A DNA stretch of 64,000 bases, taken from NCBI RefSeq assembly GCF_014852585.1, contig NZ_JACVBX010000001.1, positions 930,001 through 994,000 on the forward strand, written 5' to 3'. The DNA is from Pseudomonas sp. PDM18. Lineage in GTDB: Bacteria > Pseudomonadota > Gammaproteobacteria > Pseudomonadales > Pseudomonadaceae. Made by a program: the position numbers and the translations under genes. The notes below the pieces were generated by a model. The model worked only from the letters and a program-made list of their open reading frames with translations. It ran no database searches and was not told where the DNA came from. Shown in pieces: positions 50,052 through 60,200 of the stretch; the stretch's first letter is position 1, and the number at the start of each line of letters is the position of its first letter.

Positions 50052-51476
50052 ATGCTCCACCGCCGTACCGCCCTGTGCCTCGTGCCGCTGCTGTCTGCCC
50101 TCGCCCTTGCCGCATGCAAGCCGGAGACCTCCCAGCACGCCGTGGCCGAGCCTGGCGAAGCACTTTCTGGCGGCGCCACTACGGTGAAGCAGAGCGACCG
50201 TAACGCCTTCTCCATGCCCTCGGGCAACCTCACGCCGAGCCGCCGCCTTGACTTCGCCGTGGGCAACAGCTTCTTCCGCAACCCCTGGGTGATTGCGCCG
50301 AGCACCACCACAGCCCGCGATGGCCTCGGCCCGCTGTTCAACACCAACGCCTGCCAGAACTGCCACATCAAGGACGGCCGTGGCCATCCGCCGGAGTTGA
50401 ACGACGTCAACGCCGTATCGATGCTGGTGCGCCTGTCGATTCCCGCCGGCTCCGCCGACATCGAAACCATCAAGCGCCTGGGCGTGGTGCCCGAGCCGGT
50501 GTACGGCGGCCAGTTCCAGGACTCGGCCATCCCCGGCGTGGCACCCGAGGGCAAGGTGCGGGTGGACTACGAGCCGGTGAAGGTCAGCTTCAAGGACGGC
50601 ACCGTGGTCGAGCTGCGCAAGCCCATGTTGCGCATCAGCGACCTGGGCTACGGGCCGATGCACCCGGACACGCTGTTCTCCGCCCGCATCGCCCCGCCGA
50701 TGATCGGCCTGGGCCTGCTGGAGTCCATCAGCGAGGCGGACATCCTCGCCAACGCGGACCTCCAGGCCAAGGGCAGCGACGGCATCCACGGCCGGCCGAA
50801 CCGGGTCTGGGACGACGAGAAACAGGCCACAGTCCTCGGCCGCTTCGGCTGGAAGGCCGGGCAACCCAACGTCGCCCAGCAGAACGCCCACGCCTTCTCC
50901 GGCGACATGGGCCTGACCAGCGACCTGCTGCCCAGCGATGACTGCACCCAGGCCCAGGTCGATTGCCTGAAAGCCATCGACGGCGGCAAACCGGAAGTCA
51001 GCCAGCACATCTTCAACCAGGTCGCCTTCTACGCCCGCAACCTCGCTGTGCCGGCACGGCGCAAAGTCGACGACCCGCAGGTGCTCACCGGCAAGGGCCT
51101 GTTCTTCGATTCCGGCTGCGCCAGCTGCCACACGCCCAAGTTCACCACCGGCATCAATGCCGCCGAGCCCGAGCTCGCCAACCAGGTCATCCGCCCCTAC
51201 AGCGACCTGCTGCTGCATGACATGGGCGAGGGACTAGCGGACAATCGCCCGGAATTTCTTGCCAGCGGCCGCGACTGGCGCACCGCGCCGCTGTGGGGCA
51301 TCGGCCTGACCGAAACGGTCAACGGCCACACCCAGTTCCTGCATGACGGCCGCGCCCGCAACCTGCTCGAAGCCGTGCTCTGGCATGGCGGCGAAGCCGA
51401 AGCGGCCAAGCAACGCGTACTGAATTTCGACGCCGGGCAGCGCGATGCCCTGTTGGCGTTTTTGAACTCACTCTAA
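50052..51476 (+). CDS. Diheme cytochrome c peroxidase-like lipoprotein (DUF1111, thiol oxidoreductase-like)
   Basis: A 474-residue envelope protein. The lipobox ALAAC places the lipid Cys at 22. Two haem motifs are present: CQNCH (101-105) and CASCH near 360. DUF1111 proteins resemble MauG/CcP diheme enzymes but their substrates are mostly unknown. The N-terminal RLDFAVGNSFFRNPWVIAPS and ATDGLGPLFNTNAC-type region are typical. It starts a group with an imelysin and a DUF1513 propeller, 15 and 24 bases apart, so it is probably one operon. It may supply oxidation of Fe(II) or haem-linked electron transfer for periplasmic iron handling. Confidence 0.85.
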   Translation: MLHRRTALCLVPLLSALALAACKPETSQHAVAEPGEALSGGATTVKQSDRNAFSMPSGNLTPSRRLDFAVGNSFFRNPWVIAPSTTTARDGLGPLFNTNACQNCHIKDGRGHPPELNDVNAVSMLVRLSIPAGSADIETIKRLGVVPEPVYGGQFQDSAIPGVAPEGKVRVDYEPVKVSFKDGTVVELRKPMLRISDLGYGPMHPDTLFSARIAPPMIGLGLLESISEADILANADLQAKGSDGIHGRPNRVWDDEKQATVLGRFGWKAGQPNVAQQNAHAFSGDMGLTSDLLPSDDCTQAQVDCLKAIDGGKPEVSQHIFNQVAFYARNLAVPARRKVDDPQVLTGKGLFFDSGCASCHTPKFTTGINAAEPELANQVIRPYSDLLLHDMGEGLADNRPEFLASGRDWRTAPLWGIGLTETVNGHTQFLHDGRARNLLEAVLWHGGEAEAAKQRVLNFDAGQRDALLAFLNSL

Positions 51477-51491
51477 GGAGCCGAGCCCACC

Positions 51492-52553
51492 ATGTTCCGC
51501 CCCCGACTTCTGATCACCAGCCTCGCCATCGCCCTGGGCGCCTGCTCGCCCACCGACCCGCAGGCCACCACCAGCGCCACCCTGGCCCAGCAGGTGATCC
51601 TGCCGACCTACAGCCGCTGGGTCGACGCCGACCGCGCGCTGGCCGCCAGCGCCCTGGCCTACTGCCAGGGCAAGGAAGACCTGACCAAGGCACGCGCCGA
51701 CTTCATGGCCGCGCAGAAGGCCTGGGCCGAGCTGCAGCCGCTGCTGGTCGGCCCGCTGGCCGAGGGCAACCGCTCCTGGCAGGTACAGTTCTGGCCGGAC
51801 AAGAAGAACCTCGTGGCGCGCCAGGTCGAGCAACTGCTGAGCAGCGGCAACGCGATATCCCCGGAGACCCTGGATAAATCCAGCGTCGTGGTGCAGGGCC
51901 TGACCGCCTACGAATACATCCTCTTCGATGCGAAGATCGACCTGGCCAACGCCGAGACCAAGGCTCGCTACTGCCCGCTGCTGGAAGCTATCGGTGCGCA
52001 CCAGCAAACCCTGGCCGAAAGCATCCTGGCGCAGTGGAAGCAGGACGGCGGCATGCTCGCCCAGCTCTCCAAGTTCCCCAACGAGCGCTACGCCGATGCC
52101 CACGAGGCCATCGCCGAACTGCTACGCGTGCAGGTCACCGCGCTGGACATGCTGAAGAAGAAACTCGGCACCCCGCTGGGCCGCCAAAGCAAGGGCATCC
52201 CGCAGCCGTTCCAGGCCGAAGGCTGGCGCAGCGACGCCTCCCTGGCGAGCCTGGACGCCAGCCTGACCGGCGCCCAGGCGCTGTGGGACGGCACCGACAA
52301 GAAGGGCCTGCGCGCCCTGCTGCCGGCCGAACAGAAAGAGCTGGCCGGCAAGATCGACGCGGCCTATGCCGATGTCCACGGCAAGCTGAAGGCGATCAAC
52401 CAGCCGCTCAGCGAACTGCTCAAGGACGACGCCGGCCTCAAGCAGCTGAATGAGTTGTACGACAGTCTCAACGTCGTCCACCGCCTGCACGAGAGCGACC
52501 TGGCGAAGGCGCTGGGCGTGCAGCTGGGCTTCAACGCCAACGACGGCGACTGA
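51492..52553 (+). CDS. Second imelysin-family lipoprotein with altered HxxE motif
   Basis: A 353-residue lipoprotein (lipobox IALGAC, Cys18). It has the imelysin helical bundle duplication, but the family GxHxxE motif is replaced by GLTAYEYILFD, so His is gone and only the Glu side remains (AYEY). It is more compact than IcmP. It sits between the diheme protein and the DUF1513 protein and may act as a partner or iron-binding chaperone rather than a peptidase. Same order as PAO1 PA4371-PA4373 (from memory). Confidence 0.83.
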   Translation: MFRPRLLITSLAIALGACSPTDPQATTSATLAQQVILPTYSRWVDADRALAASALAYCQGKEDLTKARADFMAAQKAWAELQPLLVGPLAEGNRSWQVQFWPDKKNLVARQVEQLLSSGNAISPETLDKSSVVVQGLTAYEYILFDAKIDLANAETKARYCPLLEAIGAHQQTLAESILAQWKQDGGMLAQLSKFPNERYADAHEAIAELLRVQVTALDMLKKKLGTPLGRQSKGIPQPFQAEGWRSDASLASLDASLTGAQALWDGTDKKGLRALLPAEQKELAGKIDAAYADVHGKLKAINQPLSELLKDDAGLKQLNELYDSLNVVHRLHESDLAKALGVQLGFNANDGD

Positions 52554-52577
52554 TCGAGAGCGGACGAGGTGAAAACC

Positions 52578-53672
52578 ATGTTGCGACGTCACGTGATCGG
52601 CCTGGGCAGCCTGCTGCTCGGCGCCCTGACCTTCTGCGGCTGGACGCTGTCACGCAAGGGCAAGGAGCCCCTGGTGCTGTCCGCCCGTGACGACGCGGAT
52701 GGCAAGCACTATGCCGTGGGCTATCGCCTGGACGGCAGCTGCGCCTTCGCCACCGAGGTCGGCCTGCGCTGCCACGACGTGGTGCAGCATCCCAGCCTGC
52801 CGCTGGCGCTGTTCGTCGCCCGTCGTCCGGGCCGGCAGAGCTACCTGATCGACCTGAACGACGGCCGCCTGCTGCAGACCGTCGATTCGCAGGCGGACCG
52901 CCACTTCTACGGCCACGGCGTGTGGCACAAGGACGGCGAGTGGCTGTACGCCACCGAGAACGACACCTCCGATCCGGGCCGCGGCCTGCTCGGCGTATAC
53001 CGCTTCGACGGTGAGCGCCTGAGCCACGCCGGCGAGGTCTCCACCCACGGCCTCGGCCCGCACCAGGTGTCCTGGATGCCCGATGGCGAAACCCTGGTGG
53101 TGGCCAACGGCGGCATCCGTACCGAAGCCGAAAGCCGCGTTGAGATGAACCTCGACGCCATGGAGCCGAGCCTGGTGCTGATGCAGCGCGACGGCGTGCT
53201 GATCTCCAAGGAAACCCTGCCGCAGCCGATGAACAGCGTGCGCCACCTGGCCATCGCCGCGGACGGCACCATCGTCGCCGGGCAGCAGTACATGGGCGAT
53301 GCCCATGATCGCGCCGACCTGCTTGCCATCAAGCGCCCCGGCGAGGCCTTCCAGGCCTTCCCGCTGGCCGACGAGCAGCGCCTGGCGATGACCCAGTACA
53401 CCGCCAGCGTCGCCGTGCACAACGACCTGCGCCTGGTCGCCCTGACCGCCCCGCGCGGCAACCGCTTCTTCATCTGGGACCTGGACTCCGGCGCCGTGCG
53501 CCTGGACGCGCCGCTGCCCGACTGCGCCGGCGTCGGCGCGGTGAAGGACGGCTTCGTCGTCACCTCCGGCCAGGGCCGCTGCCGCTTCTACGACTGCCGC
53601 GGCGAACGCATTGCCGGCACGCCGCTGGACCTGCCCCCGGCGTTCTGGGACAACCACCTGCACCTGGCCTGA
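52578..53672 (+). CDS. DUF1513 periplasmic beta-propeller protein
   Basis: A 364-residue protein with a twin-arginine-like N-terminus (MLRRHVIGLGSLLLGALTF) followed by repeated propeller strands: YAVGYRLDGSCAFATEVGLRCHD, GVWHKDGEWLYATEND, HQVSWMPDGETLVVANGG, and so on. GAGGT stands before the ATG at 52578; GTG 52569 is the alternative start. The function of DUF1513 is not established. Clustering with two imelysins and a diheme protein implies an exported iron-related complex. A repeat-filled 427-base gap follows. Confidence 0.82.
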   Translation: MLRRHVIGLGSLLLGALTFCGWTLSRKGKEPLVLSARDDADGKHYAVGYRLDGSCAFATEVGLRCHDVVQHPSLPLALFVARRPGRQSYLIDLNDGRLLQTVDSQADRHFYGHGVWHKDGEWLYATENDTSDPGRGLLGVYRFDGERLSHAGEVSTHGLGPHQVSWMPDGETLVVANGGIRTEAESRVEMNLDAMEPSLVLMQRDGVLISKETLPQPMNSVRHLAIAADGTIVAGQQYMGDAHDRADLLAIKRPGEAFQAFPLADEQRLAMTQYTASVAVHNDLRLVALTAPRGNRFFIWDLDSGAVRLDAPLPDCAGVGAVKDGFVVTSGQGRCRFYDCRGERIAGTPLDLPPAFWDNHLHLA

Positions 53673-53727
53673 CTCCGGCGAGCGTAGGAGCAACTGTCTT
53701 CTCCCGGATAATTCGGCGCCTGCATTT

Positions 53728-53843
53728 CCCCCTCACCCCAACCCTCTCCCTCAGGGAGAGGGGGCAGACCGTGCCGGCTGACGCTGTGGTTTCATCCTGC
53801 ACCATTGGGTCCCCTCTCCCTCCGGGAGAGGGCTAGGGTGAGG
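53728..53843. repeat. Inverted pair of CCCTCTCCC hairpin elements
   Basis: CCCTCACCCCAACCCTCTCCC (53730-53750) and GGGAGAGGGCTAGGGTGAGGG (53823-53843) are inverted copies with two mismatches. Each is followed inwards by a CCCTCTCCCTC(A/C)GGGAGAGGG hairpin. Together with the 53869-53950 element they fill most of the 427-base gap between DUF1513 and the chemoreceptor gene. No gene is seen there. Confidence 0.75.
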
Positions 53844-53868
53844 GCCGGCCCGTGTACAGAAGTTTCCC

Positions 53869-53950
53869 GTAGGAGCGGACTCCGTCCGCGATGTGCAACC
53901 GTCAAGCTCGGAACCGCCGGATAGCGATCGCGGATGAATCCGCTCCTGCG
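53869..53950. repeat. GTAGGAGCGGACTCCGTCCGCGA repeat pair (inverted)
   Basis: GTAGGAGCGGACTCCGTCCG... (53869-53892) and ATCGCGGATGAATCCGCTCC... (53927-53950) are inverted relatives. They share the GTAGGAGCG end with the REP elements but differ in the stem, so they are a separate subfamily. Confidence 0.65.
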
Positions 53951-54099
53951 ACACCGGCAGCCCATGGCATCAGGCCAGAACGCCCGTACCAGAGCGCCCG
54001 AAAACCCCTACCACTCGTCTGCCTGTCCTCAGGAAGACACCCACCCGGCCGATGCAAAAGCTGACCGATCCCACCCTGCGTCTTAGAGGCGTAAACAAG

Positions 54100-55725
54100 A
54101 TGTCCCCCAATACTTCCCTGCGTACCCAGATCCTTTCGCTGCTGGGCGGCAGCCTGCTGCTCGTGCTGCTGATCGCCCTCGCCTGCTTCCATTTCCTGTC
54201 CGGCAGCGTCAGCGCCTACCAGCGCCTGCTGGACGGCCCGTTGCAATCCTCGCAACTCGTGGACCAGGCCAACCTGGCTTTCAAGGCCCAGGTGCAGGAG
54301 TGGAAGAACGTCCTGCTTCGCGGCCAGCAGCCGGCGGACCTGAACAAGTACTGGAGCCAGTTCGAAGACCAGGAACGCGCCGTGCAGGACCTGCTCCAGC
54401 GCCTGGAGCAGAACGCCGCGGATGATGCGACGCTCAAGGCCCAGGTCACCCGTCTGCGCGACGAGCATCGCCAGCTCGGCCAGGCCTACCGCAAGGGCCG
54501 CGACGCCTATGTCGCCGCCGGCAGTGACCCGCGCGCCGGTGACGTCGCGGTGAAGGGCATCGACCGTGCCGCCAGCGAGCAGATGGCCGCCCTGGTGGAC
54601 AGCCTGCATCACGACGCCCAGGAGGAAGCCAAGAGCATCTCCGCCAGTGCCGACAGTACCGTTGTCAGCGGCACTCTGGTCCTGCTGCTCTCGGGCATCG
54701 CGCTGGGCCTGCTCAGCCTGTGGCTGGTCAACCGCAACCTGATCGGCCCGATCGCCCGCCTGATCGAACACATCGCCCAGCTCAGCGAGGGCAACTTCGG
54801 CGAGCGCGTCGACGCCAGCCGCCGCGACGAACTGGGCCGCCTGGCCCGTGCCGCCAACACCCTGCGCGATTTCCTGGCCGAGACCTTCACCCGTCTGAAA
54901 CACAGCACCACCGAACTGGACACCGCCAGCGGCGAGCTGAACGCCATCGCCACCCTGATGGCCGAAGGCACCCGTGAGCAGTTCTCGCGCACAGACCAGG
55001 TGGCCACGGCGATGCACGAGATGTCCGCCACCGCCCAGGAAGTCGCCCGCCACGCCTCCGACGCCGCCCGCGCCGCCGACGATGCCGACCAGCACGCCCA
55101 GGAAGGCGGCGAAGTGATGAAGACCACCATCGTCACCATCACCGAGATGAGCAACGAGATCGCCAACACCGCCGACGTCATCCGCCGCCTGGAAAGCGAC
55201 AGCGGACGCATCGGCAAGGTGCTGGAAGTGATCCGCGGCATCGCCGACCAGACCAACCTGCTGGCCCTCAACGCCGCCATCGAGGCCGCCCGCGCCGGTG
55301 AAGCCGGGCGTGGTTTCGCCGTGGTCGCCGACGAGGTCCGCACCCTGGCCCAGCGCACCGCCGAATCCACGGCCGAGATCCACCAGATCATCGACACCGT
55401 GCAAACCGGCTCGGTGAACGCCCTGCGCGCCATCGAGAGCGGCAAGACCCGCAGCGAACAGGGCGTGGAGCGCGTCACCCAGGCCGGCGAAGTGTTGCGC
55501 AGCATCACCCATGCCGTGGAAGCGATCCGCGACATGAACCGCCAGATCGCCACCGCCGCCGAGGAACAGACCTCGGTCGCCGAGGACATCTCGCGCAACC
55601 TCACCGAGATCACCGCCATCGGCGCCACGAACGAGGAAAACGTGGTCCGCACCCAGGGCGCCAGCCGCCACCTGCACGGCCTCTCCGGCGAACTCGCCGA
55701 CGTCACCCGCAAGCTCAGCGCCTGA
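54100..55725 (+). CDS. Methyl-accepting chemotaxis protein
   Basis: A 541-residue chemoreceptor. Membrane helix 1 (QILSLLGGSLLLVLLIALACFHFL) is followed by a periplasmic helical-bundle sensor of about 160 residues containing QVQEWKNVLLRGQ, then helix 2 (GTLVLLLSGIALGLLSLWLV), a HAMP domain (LIGPIARLIEHIAQLSEGNFG), and the cytoplasmic signalling hairpin GIADQTNLLALNAAIEAARAGEAGRGFAVVADEVRTLAQ-type tip. Glu/Gln methylation sites flank the tip. The ligand is unknown. It is inserted between the iron module and mexVW compared with my recollection of PAO1. The start at 54100 is chosen; 54052 is an in-frame alternative. Confidence 0.88.
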   Translation: MSPNTSLRTQILSLLGGSLLLVLLIALACFHFLSGSVSAYQRLLDGPLQSSQLVDQANLAFKAQVQEWKNVLLRGQQPADLNKYWSQFEDQERAVQDLLQRLEQNAADDATLKAQVTRLRDEHRQLGQAYRKGRDAYVAAGSDPRAGDVAVKGIDRAASEQMAALVDSLHHDAQEEAKSISASADSTVVSGTLVLLLSGIALGLLSLWLVNRNLIGPIARLIEHIAQLSEGNFGERVDASRRDELGRLARAANTLRDFLAETFTRLKHSTTELDTASGELNAIATLMAEGTREQFSRTDQVATAMHEMSATAQEVARHASDAARAADDADQHAQEGGEVMKTTIVTITEMSNEIANTADVIRRLESDSGRIGKVLEVIRGIADQTNLLALNAAIEAARAGEAGRGFAVVADEVRTLAQRTAESTAEIHQIIDTVQTGSVNALRAIESGKTRSEQGVERVTQAGEVLRSITHAVEAIRDMNRQIATAAEEQTSVAEDISRNLTEITAIGATNEENVVRTQGASRHLHGLSGELADVTRKLSA

Positions 55726-56015
55726 TCCTTCTCAGCCACATGGACGTGGCTTCCCCTCCAGCGCACTTCTCCGCACCGATCCAGCGCACATCCTCCGCAA
55801 ACAACCTTACTTTTCGTGGGAAACCTCTTGTAATCCCAGCCCTTTGACTCTCCGCGCATTCAGGCATAAGGTGCGCAATTCCGCCCCGCAATGGGGCGTC
55901 CCACGTATCGGCTTCAAAGCCTGATCGATATCTGCGCGAACGGAAGGCCGCCCGGCAACTTGTGGGCGAGCGATCGCGCCCGATTGCTGCCAGGCACGTA
56001 CCAAGGAACAGGAAG

Positions 56016-57137
56016 ATGTTGCGCCGCATGCTGATCATGCTGGGCGTAGTTGCCGTCATCGTTGCGGTGCTCGCCGGCTCGAAATACCTCTCCATCAAGA
56101 AACAGATCGCCATGTTCTCGGCGCCGCGTCCGCCGGTGAGCGTGAACGCCGCCAATGCCGAAGAACGCGACTGGCAGAGCCGCCTGCAGGCCATCGGCAC
56201 CCTGCGCGCCATCCAGGGCGTAACCCTGACCGCCGAGGTTTCGGGAACGGTCAGCGCGGTGCAGTTCGTCTCCGGCGACAAGGTCAAGGTCGGCCAGCCG
56301 GTGGTGCAGCTCGAATCCGACGTCGAGCAGGCCACCCTGCGTACCGCCGAGGCAGACCTCGGGCTGGCCCAGGTCGAGTACGAGCGCGGCAAGAGCCTGG
56401 TGGGCCGCCAGGCCATTTCCAAGAGCGAGTACGACCGCCTCGCCGCCCAGTTGAACCGATCCACTGCCACCGTCGCGCAACTGCGCGCGGCGCTGGCGAA
56501 GAAGCGCATCCTCGCGCCCTTCTCTGGCACCATCGGCATCCGCCAGGTGGACGTCGGGGACTACGTTTCCCCGGGCACGGAGATCGTCACCCTGCAGGAT
56601 CTCTCGACCCTGCAGGTGGACTTCTTCCTGCCCGAGCAAGACTTCCCCCTGCTCAAGCGCGGGCAGAAAGTCGTGGTGCGCGTGGCGGCCTATCCGGGGC
56701 AGAGCTTCGACGCGCAGATCGACGCCATCAGCCCGCGCGTGGACAACCAGACGCGCAACCTGCTGGTCCGCGCCAGCATGGCCAACCCCGACGGCAAGCT
56801 GCTACCGGGCATGTTCGCCAACCTGGAAGTACAGTTGCCGGACAGCGCGCCGCGCGTGGTGGTGCCCGAGACTGCCGTGGCCTTCACGCTCTACGGCAAC
56901 TCGGTCTATGTGGTGGTGCCGCACAAGCCCAAAGAGGGCGAGAAAGCCGAAGACGCCAAGACTGACGACAAGTCGCCGAAGCTGGACGTCGAGCGCCGCT
57001 TCGTGAAGACCGGCGAACGCCGCGAAGGCAGCGTGGTGATCCTCGAGGGCCTGAAGGCCGGCGAGCAGGTGGTGACCTCCGGCCAGCTCAAGCTGGACAA
57101 CGGCACCGCCGTGGCCATCGCCAAGGACCCGCAGTAA
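56016..57137 (+). CDS. mexV: RND efflux periplasmic adaptor, MexV-like
   Basis: A 373-residue membrane fusion protein that links the RND pump to an outer-membrane channel. The N-terminal anchor MLIMLGVVAVIVAVLAGSKYL is followed by the lipoyl/hairpin region (GTVSAVQFVSGDKVKVGQPVVQLE) and a beta-barrel domain, with a Lys/Asp/Glu-rich linker (PKEGEKAEDAKTDDKSPK). It starts the mexVW operon, with mexW 83 bases downstream. P. aeruginosa MexVW uses OprM as its channel and exports fluoroquinolones and other drugs. No dedicated outer-membrane gene is present here, as in PAO1. Confidence 0.85.
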   Translation: MLRRMLIMLGVVAVIVAVLAGSKYLSIKKQIAMFSAPRPPVSVNAANAEERDWQSRLQAIGTLRAIQGVTLTAEVSGTVSAVQFVSGDKVKVGQPVVQLESDVEQATLRTAEADLGLAQVEYERGKSLVGRQAISKSEYDRLAAQLNRSTATVAQLRAALAKKRILAPFSGTIGIRQVDVGDYVSPGTEIVTLQDLSTLQVDFFLPEQDFPLLKRGQKVVVRVAAYPGQSFDAQIDAISPRVDNQTRNLLVRASMANPDGKLLPGMFANLEVQLPDSAPRVVVPETAVAFTLYGNSVYVVVPHKPKEGEKAEDAKTDDKSPKLDVERRFVKTGERREGSVVILEGLKAGEQVVTSGQLKLDNGTAVAIAKDPQ

Positions 57138-57220
57138 TCGCATAGCCGGCGCGTCGCTCGATGTGGCGCGCCAACAGACCCCGCCGTCATCCGGCAGGGT
57201 CCGCATTAAAGGATTGAGCT

Positions 57221-60200
57221 ATGTTCACCGATCCCTTTATTCGTCGCCCGGTGCTGGCCACCGTGGTCAGCCTGCTGATCGTCCTGCTCGGCATGCAGGC
57301 CTTCAGCAAGCTGGTGATCCGCGAGTATCCGGCGATGGAAAACGCGCTGATCACCGTCACCACCTTCTATGCTGGCGCCAACGCCGAAACCATCCAGGGC
57401 TACATCACCCAGCCGCTGCAGCAGAGTCTCGCCAGCGCCGAAGGCATCGACTACATGACCTCGGTGAGCCGGCAGAACTACTCGGTGATCTCGATCTACG
57501 CGCACATCGGCGCCAACTCCGATCGCCTGGTCACCGAGCTGCTGTCGAAGATCGGCGAGGTGAAGACCCAGCTGCCGCCCGACGCCGAAGACCCGGTGCT
57601 GGACAAGGAAGCGGCCGACGCCTCGGCGCTGATGTACATCAGCTTCTTCAGCGAGCAGATGAACAACCCGCAGATCACCGACTACCTGTCGCGGGTGATC
57701 CAGCCCAAGCTCGCCACCCTGCCGGGCATCTCCGAAGCCGAGATCCTCGGCAACCAGGTGTTCGCCATGCGCCTGTGGCTGGACCCGGTGAAGATGGCCG
57801 CCTACGGCATCACCGCCGGCGACGTGGCCGATGCGGTGCGCCAGTACAACTTCCTCTCCGCCGCCGGCGAGATGAAGGGCGAGCTGGTGGTCACCTCGGT
57901 GAACGCCTCCACCGACCTGAAATCCCCGGAAGCCTTCGCCGCCATCCCGCTGAAGACCGCAGGCGACCGTCGCGTGCTGATGGGCGACGTGGCGCGCATC
58001 GAACTGGGTGCGGCGAGCTACGACGCGGTCAGCTCGTTCAACGGCATCCCATCGGTGTACATCGGCATCAAGGGCACGCCCAGCTCCAACCCGCTGGACG
58101 TGATCAAGGAAGTCCGCGCCAAGATGCCGGAGCTGGAAGAGCAGCTGCCGCCCGGCCTGCAGGTATCCATCGCCTATGACGCCACGCGCTTCATCCAGGC
58201 CTCCATCGACGAGGTGGTGAAGACCCTGGGCGAGGCGATCCTGATCGTCATCGTGGTGGTCTTCCTGTTCCTCGGCGCGTTCCGCTCGGTGATCATCCCG
58301 GTGGTGACCATCCCGCTGTCGATGATCGGCGTGCTGTTCTTCATGCAGGTGATGGGCTACTCGATCAACCTGCTGACGCTGCTGGCCATGGTGCTCGCCA
58401 TCGGCCTGGTGGTGGACGATGCCATCGTGGTGGTGGAGAACATCCACCGCCACATCGAGGAGGGCAAGTCGCCATTTCAAGGCGCCATCGAGGGCGCGCG
58501 GGAAATCGCCGTGCCGGTGGTGACCATGACCATCACCCTGGCCGCCGTGTACGCGCCCATCGGATTCCTCAGCGGCCTGACCGGCGCGCTGTTCAAGGAG
58601 TTCGCCTTCACCCTGGCCGGTGCGGTGATCATCTCCGGCATCGTCGCCCTGACCCTGTCGCCGATGATGTGCTCGCGTCTGCTGCGCCATGACGAAAACC
58701 CCAGCGGCCTGGCCCATCGCCTGGACCTGATCTTCGAAGGCCTCAAGCAGCGCTACCAGCGCGCCCTGCACGGCACGCTGAACAGCCGCCCGGTGGTGAT
58801 CGTCTTCGCCCTGCTGGTGCTGGCGATCATCCCGCTGCTGATGATGTTCACCCACAAGGAACTGGCGCCGGAGGAAGACCAGGGCATCGTCTTCCTCATG
58901 GCCAACGCGCCGCAGACGGCGAACCTCGACTACCTGTCGAAGTACACCGCCGAGTTCGAGGGCATCTTCCGCAAGTTCCCCGAGTACTATTCGGCATTCC
59001 AGATCAACGGCTACAACGGCGTGCAGACCGGCATCGGCGGCATGCTGCTCAAGCCCTGGGACGAGCGCGAGCGCAGCCAGATGGAACTGCTGCACGCGGT
59101 GCAGGGCGAGCTGGACAAGATCCCCGGCCTGCAGATCTTCGGCTTCAACCTGCCGTCGCTGCCGGGCACCGGCGAGGGCCTGCCGTTCCAGTTCGTGATC
59201 AACACCGCCAGCGACTACCAGTCCCTGCTGCAGGTGGCCGAGCGGGTGAAGAAGCGTGCGGAAGAGTCGGGCAAGTTCGCTTTCCTCGACCTCGACCTGG
59301 CCTTCGACAAGCCCGAGCTGGTGGTCGACATCGACCGCGCCAAGGCCGCGCAGATGGGCGTGTCCATGCAGGACCTGGGCGTCGCGCTGGGGGCGCTGCT
59401 GGGTGAAGGCGAGATCAACCGCTTCACCATCGACGGGCGCAGCTACAAGGTGATCGCCCAGGTCGAGCGCGCCTACCGCGACAACCCGGGCTGGCTGAAC
59501 AACTACTACGTGAAGAGCCAGGGCGGCCAGCTGATCTCGCTGTCCACACTGGTGACCTTCCACGAGCGCGCGCGCCCGCGCCAGCTCAACCAGTTCCAGC
59601 AGCTGAACTCGGCGATCATCTCCGGCGTGCCGATGGTCAGCATGGGCGAAGCCATCGACACCGTGCGCGGCATCGCCGAGCAGGAATCACCGCGCGGCTT
59701 CTCCTTCGACTACGCCGGCGCCTCGCGGCAGTTCGTGCAGGAAGGCAGTGCGCTGATGATCACCTTCGCCCTGGCACTGGCGGTGATCTTCCTGGTGCTG
59801 GCGGCGCAGTTCGAGAGCTTCCGCGATCCGCTGGTCATCATGGTCACCGTGCCGCTGTCGATCTGCGGTGCGCTGATTCCGTTGTTCCTCGGCCTGTCGA
59901 GCCTGAACATCTACACCCAGGTCGGGCTGGTGACGCTGATCGGGCTGATCAGCAAGCACGGCATCCTCATCGTCGAGTTCGCCAACCAGCTGCGCCATGA
60001 GCGCGGGCTGTCGGTACGCGAGGCCGTGGAGGAAGCCGCGGCAATCCGCTTGCGTCCGGTGCTGATGACCACCGCCGCCATGGTGCTCGGCGTGATCCCG
60101 CTGCTGCTCGCCACCGGTGCCGGCGCGGTGAGCCGCTTCGACATCGGCGTGGTGATCGCCACCGGTATGAGCGTCGGTACGCTGTTCACCCTGTTCGTGC

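Noticed and set aside
57206-59563. 785-codon open frame antisense to mexW
   Set aside because: High His/Gln/Asp/Gly and no recognisable domain; it is a shadow of mexW codon use.
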